DNA of 11,254 nucleotides from Planctomycetota bacterium. Lineage in GTDB: Bacteria > Planctomycetota > UBA1135 > GCA-002686595. Below, in pieces: positions 4,521 to 11,254 of the stretch. Both the position numbers and the translations under genes were made by a program. Position 1 is the stretch's first letter. Each line of letters starts with the position of its first letter. A model generated the notes under the pieces. That model was not told the origin of the DNA. It worked only from the letters and a program-made list of their open reading frames with translations, and searched no databases. The stretch is from NCBI GenBank assembly GCA_013140785.1, contig JABFRZ010000404.1:1-11254 (forward strand), read 5' to 3'.

Positions 4521-7007
4521 ATGACCTGGAGCCCGGATTTGCGGTTGGAAAGCAGGACTGCTCGGTCACTCCTCTTGTTGGCCCTGGTGATTGGGGCCGC
4601 GGGAGTGGCCGCGTGGCTCCTGGGGCGCGACGGGCGCGGCCTCGTTGGAATCCTGGTCGCGGAACCGGAGGCGAGAGCCGGGCCTGAGCGCTGGGCGGTT
4701 CCGCTGCTGCCCGCGCAGGCGGCGAGTCCGAGTCGCCAGAGCGTGGAGGGCGCGGAGCCGCTCTCGATGGAGCTCGAGCCCGCGCACGCGAGTTTGCCGG
4801 GCTCGAGCGTGTCCGCGCGGTTCGTGGACGTGCATGGGGCTCCCATCGCTCAGGTGGAGTTGAGGGTTGCGCACCACTCCGAGGTCACGGCGCGGAGCGG
4901 CCCGGACGGCGTCGCAGAGCTGAGGCTCGACCCGGATTCTCGGGCGCGGCTTCCGGGGACGGTCGTGTTCGAGGCACGGGGCCTGGGCTTCGCCCGCGAT
5001 CAGCGCAGTGCCACGGTGCGGTTGAACGAGCGACTCCTGCTCGGCGACTGGGTGCTGGTGCTCGGGGGAAGCGTCTCGGGGTGGGTCGTCGATGTCGATG
5101 GACGCGGCGTCACGGAGGCGCAGGTGGCTTGCCTTCGAGAGGGCTTGGAGACGGACTGGCAGGCGAGGCGGCGCGACACGCTCGCAGGTCTTGCGCGGCC
5201 CGGGGCGCGCGCCCTCATCGAGCCAGACGGCTCGTTCCTGCTCGAGGACGTGCCGGCAGGCTCGATCCGGCTCGTGGCGGTGTGCGAGGAGCGGCCCGCG
5301 GGTGTGTCCGAGCCCCTGGACGTGCCGGCTGGCGAACTCGTTGGCGACGTGACGATCGTGATGGGGGCTGCGGACGGGGGCACGTCGATCGCCGGGCTCG
5401 TGCTCGACCCGGATGGACGTGTCGTCCCGTACGCGGAGGTGAGGATCGCGAGCGAAGGAACGTCCTACTCGATCTCCGCCGGCGAGAACGGGCGCTTCCG
5501 CGTCCAGCTCGGGCACGAGAAGCCGTGCGAGGTAACGGCCTTCGACCCGGAGCGAAGCCATCGCGAGGCGACCCTCCAGGGCATCGCCCCCGGCACGACG
5601 GATCTCGTGCTGCGGCTGGTGCCCGCGCCGGAATTCGAGCTCCTCGTGCTCTCGCGAGAAGGCGCGCCCATCGAGCGCTATGCCGTGGCCACGATCTCGG
5701 CGCGGACCTCGGAGGTGCTGGCCATGCAGCTCGAGGCGGAGCGCTCCGAGGGGCGCTGCGCGGTCAGCGTCCCCGCCCAACAGTTCTCCGTCGAGGTGCG
5801 CGCGAATGGCTGGATGGCGGTGCGCCTCGGTCCGTTCTCGGCCGAGACTCCGCCGCCGCGTCTGGAGTGTCGGCTCGCTCCGGCCGGAGGCGTGCACGGC
5901 GTCGTCGAGGCCGAAGGGAGCCCGGTTCCGGGTGCCTGGGTCGCGCTGTACGAGGAGCTGGGCACGCGCGAGACCTACAACGGCTTCCCGCTGCGCACGT
6001 CCAAGGAGCCCGCGCTCGAGAGCGAGAGCGACACGGACGGGCGCTTCTCACTCTCGGTCGAGCGGGCTGGGACCTACTACCTGCGCGCAGAGGTCGAGGG
6101 TTACGCGTGCGCCGAACTCGGGCCGCTCGCGCTCACTCCGGACGGGCTGCGCGAGGAGCGCATCGAGCTCGGGCGCGGCGGGTCGATCGCGGTGAGCGTG
6201 CGCTCGTCGAGCGGAGCGCTCATCGAAGCCGTAGGCAAGCTGGTCGCGATCTCGCGTGGCGATGGATTCGCTCGCACGCAGCGCACCGACGAGGCGGGCC
6301 GCACGATCTTCGTGGGCCTCACGCCCGGCTCCTGGCAGGTCGCGCTCTCGGAGAGCGAGATCGACCCGCGTGAGGGCGCGCTCTACTCGAGCACGAAGAC
6401 TGCCGGCCCGATCCCCTCCAACTGCCGCGTATTCGAACAAGAGACCACACACCTCGACCTGCTGCTCGAGCAAGAACTCGAGGGCGAGTGCCAGCTCACC
6501 GGCCGCCTGGAGATCGATGGCCGGCCGGCCGAGGGCTGGCTCGCAGCGCTCGACCAGGAGCGCGAGACGCTGCACGAGCCGCGCGGGCTGAGCGAGCCCG
6601 GCTTCTTTCGCTTGGCGGTGGACGAGCCGGGCTCCTATCGCCTGAACCTGCGCACGGACACAGCCGACCCCGGTGCCATGCTCGTGATCCTCGATCCGGT
6701 CGAGCTGGTAGCGGGGAACCAGTTCTGGTCGCTCGAGTTCGACACGGGCGCGCTCGAGGGCACGCTCCCGAGCTCCGGCGCGGCCGAGGCGCTCGTCTTC
6801 TACCGCTGGCAGCGCGGCGCGCTCGCGTGCCTCGCTCCGCTCGTCCCCGACGCCGAGGGCCGCTTCCGCTGCGTGCGCGTGCCCGCCGGCCGAGGCGCGC
6901 TCGTGCGTTACGACCCCACGCGCCCCCTGGAGGAGCAGACGCCCGTGGTCTTGCGCGAACTCGTCATCGAGGCGGGTCAGACGCTCACCGTGTCGCTCGC
7001 TCGTTAG
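4521..7007 (+). CDS. Membrane-anchored multi-module protein with carboxypeptidase-regulatory-like beta-sandwich repeats
   Basis: An 828-residue protein using the ATG at 4521. A short basic N-terminus (Arg8 to Arg15) precedes one transmembrane helix (about 17-34), which should leave the rest outside the cytoplasm. A Pro/Ala/Glu-rich linker runs to about residue 95. After it come about eight similar units (near 97-168, 183-280, 287-366, 370-450, 455-550, 552-650, 655-740 and 743-828). Several show the hallmarks of the CarboxypepD_reg/Cna-B-like fold: G-x-V-x-D-x-x-G-x-x-V-x-x-A-x-V at the start, a D/E-x-x-G-x-F turn (e.g. EPDGSFLLEDVPAG, TDGRFSL, AEGRFRCVRVPAG), and a closing P-A-G/P-G-S-W/Y-x-V/L segment. 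No catalytic motif is visible. A structural, adhesive or scaffold role at the cell surface is inferred. Such long chains are common in Planctomycetota. It follows the cysteine-rich peptide gene by 48 bases. Confidence 0.85.
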   Translation: MTWSPDLRLESRTARSLLLLALVIGAAGVAAWLLGRDGRGLVGILVAEPEARAGPERWAVPLLPAQAASPSRQSVEGAEPLSMELEPAHASLPGSSVSARFVDVHGAPIAQVELRVAHHSEVTARSGPDGVAELRLDPDSRARLPGTVVFEARGLGFARDQRSATVRLNERLLLGDWVLVLGGSVSGWVVDVDGRGVTEAQVACLREGLETDWQARRRDTLAGLARPGARALIEPDGSFLLEDVPAGSIRLVAVCEERPAGVSEPLDVPAGELVGDVTIVMGAADGGTSIAGLVLDPDGRVVPYAEVRIASEGTSYSISAGENGRFRVQLGHEKPCEVTAFDPERSHREATLQGIAPGTTDLVLRLVPAPEFELLVLSREGAPIERYAVATISARTSEVLAMQLEAERSEGRCAVSVPAQQFSVEVRANGWMAVRLGPFSAETPPPRLECRLAPAGGVHGVVEAEGSPVPGAWVALYEELGTRETYNGFPLRTSKEPALESESDTDGRFSLSVERAGTYYLRAEVEGYACAELGPLALTPDGLREERIELGRGGSIAVSVRSSSGALIEAVGKLVAISRGDGFARTQRTDEAGRTIFVGLTPGSWQVALSESEIDPREGALYSSTKTAGPIPSNCRVFEQETTHLDLLLEQELEGECQLTGRLEIDGRPAEGWLAALDQERETLHEPRGLSEPGFFRLAVDEPGSYRLNLRTDTADPGAMLVILDPVELVAGNQFWSLEFDTGALEGTLPSSGAAEALVFYRWQRGALACLAPLVPDAEGRFRCVRVPAGRGALVRYDPTRPLEEQTPVVLRELVIEAGQTLTVSLAR

Positions 7008-7028
7008 CCGAAGTCTTGCACCTGCCGA

Positions 7029-7044
7029 CGAGTCCCGGGACTCG
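7029..7044. repeat. Perfect 16-bp palindrome between the surface-protein and peptidase genes
   Basis: CGAGTCCCGGGACTCG equals its own reverse complement over all 16 bases. It lies 22 bases after the stop of the modular protein gene and 105 bases before the peptidase start. As RNA it could form a six-pair stem with a CCGG loop, but no U-tract follows, so it is not a classical intrinsic terminator. A dimeric-regulator operator for the peptidase/DUF3052 pair is an equally good reading. Confidence 0.5.
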
Positions 7045-7110
7045 CCCACGGAATACACTCGTCGTCGAGAAAGGCGGGAGACGCCGCGAACGCCCGCCAC
7101 GCGCCCCGCC

Positions 7111-7127
7111 CGCGCCGTCGCGGCGCG
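7111..7127 (+). other. GC-only hairpin just upstream of the clostripain-like peptidase gene
   Basis: CGCGCCG-TCG-CGGCGCG gives seven G-C pairs around a three-base loop, ending 21 bases before the ATG at 7149. It could be a U-less terminator for the upstream gene or a leader structure close to the ribosome entry site. At this base composition such stems arise often by chance. Confidence 0.35.
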
Positions 7128-7148
7128 CATCACCCCGCAAGCAAGGCC

Positions 7149-8525
7149 ATGCTCACAATTCTCAGCGCCCTCTCGGTCCTCCTCCAAGCACCCGGGGCCG
7201 CCGTACCCGCGCCGGCCAGGCCCTGGACGATCCTCGTCTACGGCGGCGCCGACAACAACGCGGACGGACCGATCCTCGAGTTCCTCGAGCAGGTGCGCAA
7301 GGCGATCGACGACGACCCTGGCATCGCGCTCCTGCTCTTGCTCGACCGCAGCGAGAAGTTCTCGGACGATGCCAGCCTCCTGGGCGAGGACTTCACCGGC
7401 GCGCGCCTCTACCGCCTGCGCAAGGACTCGGCCGAGCGGCTTGCGGGCGGCGCGGAGTTTCCCGAGCTCACCCTGGGCGAGGACGCCGAGCTCGACACGG
7501 CCGACGCCGACAACGTGCGCCGCTTCATCGCCTGGGGCAAGGCGCACTACCCGGCGCAGCGCACGGGCCTGATGATCTACAGCCACGCCAGCGGCGGTAC
7601 GATGTGCCCGGACGAGGAGAGCGGGCGCGACATGGGTATTCCCGAGCTCTCGCAACGCTCGAGCGAGAAGGAGTCGCTCGACTTCCTGGCGCTCGAGCTG
7701 TGCAACATGGGCGGGATCGAGATCAGCTACCAGTGGCGCCCCGAACCCGGACGATTCGGCGCGGACGTGCTGCTCGCGATCCCGAATGCCGGCCCGCCGC
7801 TCGACTGGGACCGCGCCTTCGCGCGCATCCGCTCGAAGGGCCACGGAGAGAGCCCGCTGGCGGGCCCGTATCTCGATCCGGCGACGATGACGGCCGTCGA
7901 CTTCGGCCGGCTCGTGATCGAGGAAGGCCGGCGCGGGCGCGAACTCGCCATGGGCCAGCGCCCCGAGCGCGTGCGGCACGAGGCCGCCGGTTGCTACGAC
8001 CTGCGCAAGGCCAAGGACGTGAAGCAGGCGGTCGATGCGCTCGCGGTCGCGCTCGCGACCGGCGACTGGAAGGACGTCTTCTGCGAGATGCGCGGGCCCG
8101 GGCCGATCGGGGCCGCGCTCAACTACGACGGCGACGGCCCGTTCGTGGACCTCTACGACCTGTGCCGGCGCGCGGCCGACTGCGACGCGCTCGAAGACGC
8201 GGTGCGAGCGCGCTGCCGTGACGTGCTGGCGGCCGTGGACGCGTTCATGCTGGCGTCCTTCGGCATGCCCGGTCTGGCGGGCTTCGAGGACGGCAAGAAC
8301 GGCGTCTTCATCGTGCTGCCCCTCAACGAGAAGGGTCGCTGGCGCAACTTCAAGTGGTACACGCCGCTCGCGCACGAGGAAGGCGGCAAGGACCTCGGCC
8401 ACTGGTCGTTTCTGGCCGACGGCGCGACACCCGCGAACGGCAAGGTCGAGAACTGGTTCGAGCTGCTCGACTCGTGGTTCGACGCGGCCGACGACGCGGG
8501 CGGCATCAACGGCTATCGCTACTGA
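7149..8525 (+). CDS. Clostripain-family (C11-like) cysteine peptidase, secreted, with divergent active-site surroundings
   Basis: A 458-residue protein. The N-terminus (MLTILSALSVLLQAPGAA) is a short hydrophobic signal, so the enzyme should act outside the cytoplasm. The caspase-like core begins with WTILVYGGADNNADG (26-40), the usual C11 opening strand and N-x-D turn. The catalytic dyad should be His146 in LMIYSHASGG and Cys185 in LELCNMGGIE, each at the end of a hydrophobic strand as in C11 enzymes. The flanks differ from the common pattern: S-H-A-S replaces W-x-H-G, and E-L-C-N-M replaces D-A-C-L-M. Asp two residues before Cys shapes the basic-P1 pocket in studied relatives; here it is Glu183, so Arg/Lys preference is likely but uncertain. 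The region after about 240 has no recognised motif. The ATG at 7149 has only a weak, close AAGG. It is followed after five bases by the receiver-DUF3052 gene. Confidence 0.85.
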   Translation: MLTILSALSVLLQAPGAAVPAPARPWTILVYGGADNNADGPILEFLEQVRKAIDDDPGIALLLLLDRSEKFSDDASLLGEDFTGARLYRLRKDSAERLAGGAEFPELTLGEDAELDTADADNVRRFIAWGKAHYPAQRTGLMIYSHASGGTMCPDEESGRDMGIPELSQRSSEKESLDFLALELCNMGGIEISYQWRPEPGRFGADVLLAIPNAGPPLDWDRAFARIRSKGHGESPLAGPYLDPATMTAVDFGRLVIEEGRRGRELAMGQRPERVRHEAAGCYDLRKAKDVKQAVDALAVALATGDWKDVFCEMRGPGPIGAALNYDGDGPFVDLYDLCRRAADCDALEDAVRARCRDVLAAVDAFMLASFGMPGLAGFEDGKNGVFIVLPLNEKGRWRNFKWYTPLAHEEGGKDLGHWSFLADGATPANGKVENWFELLDSWFDAADDAGGINGYRY

Positions 8526-8530
8526 TTCCT

Positions 8531-9313
8531 GTGGCACGCATCCAGCTCGTCCACTGGAAGGAGGCCGAGGGTCGCGAACGCGCGCAGGAGCTGCGCGCCG
8601 CGGGCCTCTGCGTCGAGTACGAGGTCGATGCGCCCGGCGCGCTGCGCGCCTCGAAGGACGACCCGCCCGCGGCCATCGTGATCGACCTCACGCGCCTGCC
8701 CTCGCACGGACGCGAGCTGGCCTGGGCCTTGCGCCAGAGCAAGAAGACGCGCCACGTGCCGCTGGTCTTCGTGGGCGGCGAGCCGGCCAAGGTCGCGCGC
8801 ATCCATGAGGAGCTGCCGGATGCGAGCTACACCGACTGGCCGGCCGCCGCGCGTACGATCGAGCGCGCGCTGTCGAACCCGCCGCGCGAGCCGGTCGTGC
8901 CGGAGAGCATGCACTTCTACGCCGCCAAGCCGCTGGCGGGAAAGCTCGGCTGGAAGTCTGGGACGACGCTCGCGCTCGTGGATGCGCCCGAAGGCTTCGA
9001 GCGCACGCTCGGGCCGCTCCCGAAGGACGCCGTGCTGAAGCGCGGCCTGCGCGGACGCGCTGAGCTCGTGCTGTGGTTCGTGAAGAGCGAGAAGGAGCTC
9101 GCACGCGCGCTCCCTAGGTGGAAGAAGGCCGCCGAGCAAGGCAGGCGCGTCTGGGTCGCCTGGCCGAAGAAGACCTCGTCGATCGCCACCGACCTCACCT
9201 CCGAGCGCGTGCGCACCGCGCCGCACGCCCACGACCTCGTCGACTTCAAGATCTGCGCGCTCGACGCCGACTGGTCGGGCATCTGCTTCGCGAAGCGCCG
9301 GGACAAACGCTGA
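8531..9313 (+). CDS. Degenerate receiver-like domain fused to DUF3052
   Basis: A 260-residue cytoplasmic protein starting at GTG 8531, five bases after the peptidase stop. No Shine-Dalgarno is visible, so translation probably depends on coupling. No other in-frame start exists before residue 127. Residues 1-115 alternate strands and helices like a CheY receiver: strand IQLVHW, strand AAIVIDL with Asp52 at the usual phospho-acceptor place, then VPLVFVGG (77-83) and a final helix AAARTIERAL. The usual Thr/Ser after strand 4 and Lys after strand 5 appear replaced (Gly82/83; Thr-Asp-Trp at 101-103), and the acidic pair after strand 1 is missing. It is therefore probably a pseudo-receiver. Residues 136-256 fit DUF3052: GKLGWKSGTTLALVDAPEGF, LGPLPKDA, VWVAWPKK (207-214), and VDFKICALDADWSG near the end. 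The role of DUF3052 is unknown. The fusion suggests regulation or protein interaction. Confidence 0.8.
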   Translation: MARIQLVHWKEAEGRERAQELRAAGLCVEYEVDAPGALRASKDDPPAAIVIDLTRLPSHGRELAWALRQSKKTRHVPLVFVGGEPAKVARIHEELPDASYTDWPAAARTIERALSNPPREPVVPESMHFYAAKPLAGKLGWKSGTTLALVDAPEGFERTLGPLPKDAVLKRGLRGRAELVLWFVKSEKELARALPRWKKAAEQGRRVWVAWPKKTSSIATDLTSERVRTAPHAHDLVDFKICALDADWSGICFAKRRDKR

Positions 9314-9474
9314 GTGAGACGGGTGGCCTGGAGGCTCTTCGAACCCGCGCCACACGCTCGTTTCGGCATTCCTGGGCCGGCGTCAGGGCTGCGTCGCTGG
9401 CTCAACTCGCAACTCGCCAACCGTCGAAAGCGCGACTCCATACACCGCCCGGCGGCGCAGGCGCAGGCAAGGAA

Positions 9475-9480
9475 GAGGGG
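9475..9480 (+). promoter_or_regulatory. Ribosome binding site for the small membrane protein gene
   Basis: GAGGGG five bases before the ATG at 9486. It sets this start apart from the longer overlapping open frames in the same stretch. Confidence 0.6.
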
Positions 9481-9485
9481 AATTC

Positions 9486-9911
9486 ATGCCTTTCGACGAG
9501 GTTCGAGCACCACTGGTCGCACTCCTGAGCCAGCCCATTGCGGTGGCGTCGGTGATCTTCCTGGCGGGCATCCATGCCGCCATCTGGCTGCTCGTGTTCG
9601 AGCGCGTGGGCTTCCCGCCCGTCCTGGCCGCGCTCCTGCTCGTTCCTCCGTTCACATTCCTCATGCCGGTCTTCCTCGCGCTCGCGCGCTGGCCGGCCCG
9701 CGAGGAGCCCGTGCGCATCCCCCGGCGGTTGCGCAGCGCCCGTACAAGGCCAGTGCAGCGCCTCGTGCAGCCGCGACGTTCCGCGGGTCCGCTGCCCGTT
9801 GCTCTCGGCCACCGCCGCCCGTTGCTCCTGGCCGCGGACGGCCTGCCGCGGATGCGCATCCACCTGGAGCCATCGACCGACGACAGATTCTCCGCGCCCG
9901 CCCGCTGGTAG
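9486..9911 (+). CDS. Small membrane protein with two predicted helices and a basic tail
   Basis: A 141-residue product with a strong ribosome binding site. Two hydrophobic segments (about 18-38 and 45-68) flank the short loop FERVGFPP. The pattern 'WLLVFERVGFPPVLAALLLVP', split over residues 34-54, followed by an 'LARWP' exit, resembles small uncharacterised inner-membrane proteins in which a helix pair is followed by a cytoplasmic tail. I cannot name the family. From about residue 77 the sequence becomes very basic (eleven Arg between 77 and 111) and low in hydrophobic content. This may be a nucleic-acid- or lipid-facing tail, or reading beyond an ancestral stop through a frameshift. The other two frames in that stretch offer no better protein. 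It lies 172 bases after the DUF3052 gene and converges on the ABC permease gene with a 57-base gap, where I see no intrinsic terminator. Confidence 0.65.
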   Translation: MPFDEVRAPLVALLSQPIAVASVIFLAGIHAAIWLLVFERVGFPPVLAALLLVPPFTFLMPVFLALARWPAREEPVRIPRRLRSARTRPVQRLVQPRRSAGPLPVALGHRRPLLLAADGLPRMRIHLEPSTDDRFSAPARW

Positions 9912-9968
9912 ATCGAGCCGTCGAGTCGCGCCGGACCGAGCCCCAGCCGTGACGCGCTGCTCCGCCCG

Positions 9969-11246
9969 CTACTCGTGCCGCAGCGCCGTGATCGGGTTCA
10001 TCTGGGCCGCTCTTCGCGCGGGGTAGATGCCGAACAGGATGCCCACGGCGCACGAGATGCCGAGCGCGACCAAGACGTAGTGCGGTTCGACGATCGCCTT
10101 CCACTCGGTCCAGCGCGCGATGCCGTGGATGCCGGCTAGGCCTAAGAGGCAGCCAATCAGGCCGCCGACAACGGCGATCGAGGTGGTCTCGGTCAGGAAC
10201 TGCACCGAGATGTCGCGCCGGCGCGCGCCCAGGGCGCGGCGCACGCCGATCTCGCGCGTGCGCTCGGTGATGGTCGCCAGCATGATGTTGGCGATGCCGA
10301 TGCCGCCGACGAGCAGCGAGATCGAGGCGATCAGGATCATCACCAGGTTGAAGGTGCGCTGCGTGGCCTCGCTCTGCTGCAAGAGCTCGAGCGGCACGAC
10401 GATCTCGTAGTCCTTTCTCTCGTGGCGGTTCTCGAGCGCCGAGGAGAGCATGCGCGCCGTGTCGAAAACCTGCTCGGCCGTGGCAGTCGAGACCACGATC
10501 TGGTCGAGCTCGACCTTGGAGGATTCGTAGCTGCCTGCGCGCTGGATCCTGGTGGTCGTGCCGAGCGTGCTCATGGAGGTCGTGTAGGGCACGTAGATTT
10601 CCTGCGCGACGCCGTCCAGGTTGAGCGCCTTGGCGGTGTGCGAGCGAAACTCCTGGTCGCGCAGGATGCCGATGATCTCGAACGGGTAGCCGCCGATGTC
10701 GATCCATTGCCCGAGCGGGTCCTCGACGCTCTCGAGCTGCTTCACGAAGCCCGGGCGCACCAGGCACACCTTGGCGCGGCTTCGGTCGTCGATCTCGCCG
10801 AACGCGCGCCCGCGCCCGACCTCCAGGCCGAACATCGAGAGATGTCGCGGCTGCACGCCCATCACCGAGGCCTCGATGCGCTTGCTGCCGTACCAGGCGC
10901 GCTGCGTGACGCGGTTGACGACCAGCAGATCGGCCACGGTCGGCACCGTGGCGCGGATGTAGTCGGCGTCGTCGAAGGTGAGCCCGTAGCGGATGACCCA
11001 CTGCTCCTGATCGGCGGGCTTGATGTCCTCGGGCGGCTTGACCGAGTTGAGGATGATGTTCGTGACGCCGAGCTCGCCGATGCGTGCCAGGATCTCGGCC
11101 CGCGCGCCGGCGCCGACCGAGAGCATCGTGATCACCGAGCCGACGCCGAAGATCATGCCGAGCATGGTCAGGAACGAGCGCAGCTTGTTGCGTCGCAGCC
11201 CGCGCAGGCCCTGGCCCAGGATCTCGAGTCCGCGCTCGAGGCTCAC
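9969..11246 (-). CDS. MacB-type ABC transporter permease (MacB periplasmic core plus FtsX domain)
   Basis: A 425-residue permease of the MacB/LolC/FtsX superfamily. The order is typical: a cytoplasmic N-terminal helix with RRNKLRSFLTMLG (18-30); TM1 (about 25-45); a long periplasmic domain (about 46-295) with LEVGRGRAFG (141-150) and PLGQWIDIGGYPFEIIGIL (177-195); then three C-terminal helices (about 299-322, 350-375, 389-408). Between TM2 and TM3 is the coupling motif ERTREIGVRRALGARRRDI (328-346), and the C-terminus carries YPARRAAQMNPITALRHE, both family hallmarks. The ATPase is not fused here, unlike E. coli MacB. The family moves lipids, peptides or drugs across or out of the envelope by a mechanotransmission mechanism; this substrate is unknown. 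The start is GTG at 11244-11246, eight bases from the window end. A TGA in another frame overlaps it (11243-11245), suggesting a coupled upstream gene. The frame stays open upstream, so a longer N-terminus is not excluded. Confidence 0.93.
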   Translation of the reverse strand: MSLERGLEILGQGLRGLRRNKLRSFLTMLGMIFGVGSVITMLSVGAGARAEILARIGELGVTNIILNSVKPPEDIKPADQEQWVIRYGLTFDDADYIRATVPTVADLLVVNRVTQRAWYGSKRIEASVMGVQPRHLSMFGLEVGRGRAFGEIDDRSRAKVCLVRPGFVKQLESVEDPLGQWIDIGGYPFEIIGILRDQEFRSHTAKALNLDGVAQEIYVPYTTSMSTLGTTTRIQRAGSYESSKVELDQIVVSTATAEQVFDTARMLSSALENRHERKDYEIVVPLELLQQSEATQRTFNLVMILIASISLLVGGIGIANIMLATITERTREIGVRRALGARRRDISVQFLTETTSIAVVGGLIGCLLGLAGIHGIARWTEWKAIVEPHYVLVALGISCAVGILFGIYPARRAAQMNPITALRHE

Positions 11247-11254
11247 GTTCGGCC

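Noticed and set aside
4566..5897. A 443-codon minus-strand open frame antisense to the modular protein.
   Set aside because: His/Arg-rich composition, no motif and no ribosome binding site; opposite a convincing gene.
6048..8537. An 829-codon open frame on the minus strand, antisense to the modular protein and the peptidase.
   Set aside because: It is rich in Arg, Ala, Val and Glu with no recognisable domain. It spans two well-supported plus-strand genes and their intergenic gap. Such long antisense frames come from strong C/G third-position bias.
9314..9485. Promoter or small RNA in the 172 bases before the small membrane protein.
   Set aside because: Apart from the ribosome binding site at its end, I see no -35/-10 pair, hairpin or repeat that stands out from the base composition.
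9314..9952. A 212-codon plus-strand open frame starting right after the DUF3052 gene.
   Set aside because: Arg/Pro/Ala-rich low-complexity product. The overlapping frame from 9486 has a strong ribosome binding site and membrane helices.
9912..9968. Intrinsic terminator between the two convergent genes.
   Set aside because: No stable stem followed by a T-run on either strand in these 57 bases.
9661..11001. A 446-codon minus-strand open frame overlapping the ABC permease.
   Set aside because: A frame-shifted shadow of the permease gene; its translation is Arg-rich with no transporter motifs.

Overview
The window is about 11.25 kb of GC-rich DNA (roughly 70% by eye) with densely packed genes. 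The longest gap between genes I accept is about 170 bases, so there is no gene-free stretch over 300 bases. No RNA gene, CRISPR array, insertion sequence or prophage gene was seen. The organism is a Gram-negative-type, high-GC bacterium: it has a lipobox-bearing S9 peptidase, a MacB/FtsX-type permease, GTG starts and strong C/G third-position bias. A large membrane-anchored protein with repeated carboxypeptidase-regulatory-like modules, a secreted clostripain-like peptidase and a DUF3052 protein fit Planctomycetota or a similar large-genome lineage (Myxococcota, Acidobacteriota). That placement is inference; there is no marker gene here.

Left block (1-3234, all on the minus strand). From right to left: an S9-family prolyl-oligopeptidase-type lipoprotein (1285-3234), a MntA-like nucleotidyltransferase antitoxin (847-1182), a HepT-like HEPN toxin (482-871, overlapping mntA by 25 bases), and the first 135 codons of a YceH/UPF0502-family protein (407 to beyond base 1). 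The toxin-antitoxin pair has intact signature motifs and looks less GC-rich than the peptidase gene, as expected of an inserted accessory module.

Middle block (3358-9911, plus strand). A 123-base divergent intergenic region separates the two blocks. Then come: a hypothetical exported protein (3358-4170); an 84-residue secreted peptide with eight cysteines (4218-4472); an 828-residue membrane-anchored protein of about eight beta-sandwich modules (4521-7007); a secreted, divergent clostripain-family (C11) cysteine peptidase (7149-8525); a degenerate receiver-like domain fused to DUF3052 (8531-9313, five bases after the peptidase); and a small two-helix membrane protein (9486-9911). The first three are 47-48 bases apart with good ribosome binding sites and could be one operon. 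The peptidase and DUF3052 genes are almost certainly co-transcribed. The 141 bases before the peptidase hold a perfect 16-bp palindrome and a strong GC hairpin, so that pair may have its own control.

Right edge (9969-11246, minus strand, convergent with the small membrane protein). This is a MacB-type ABC transporter permease. The few bases upstream of its GTG start contain an overlapping stop codon, which suggests that another gene of the same operon, perhaps the ATPase, lies just beyond the window.

The best candidates for something undescribed are the cysteine-rich secreted peptide with its modular surface-protein neighbour, and the C11 peptidase/receiver-DUF3052 pair. No function joining them can be proved from sequence alone.
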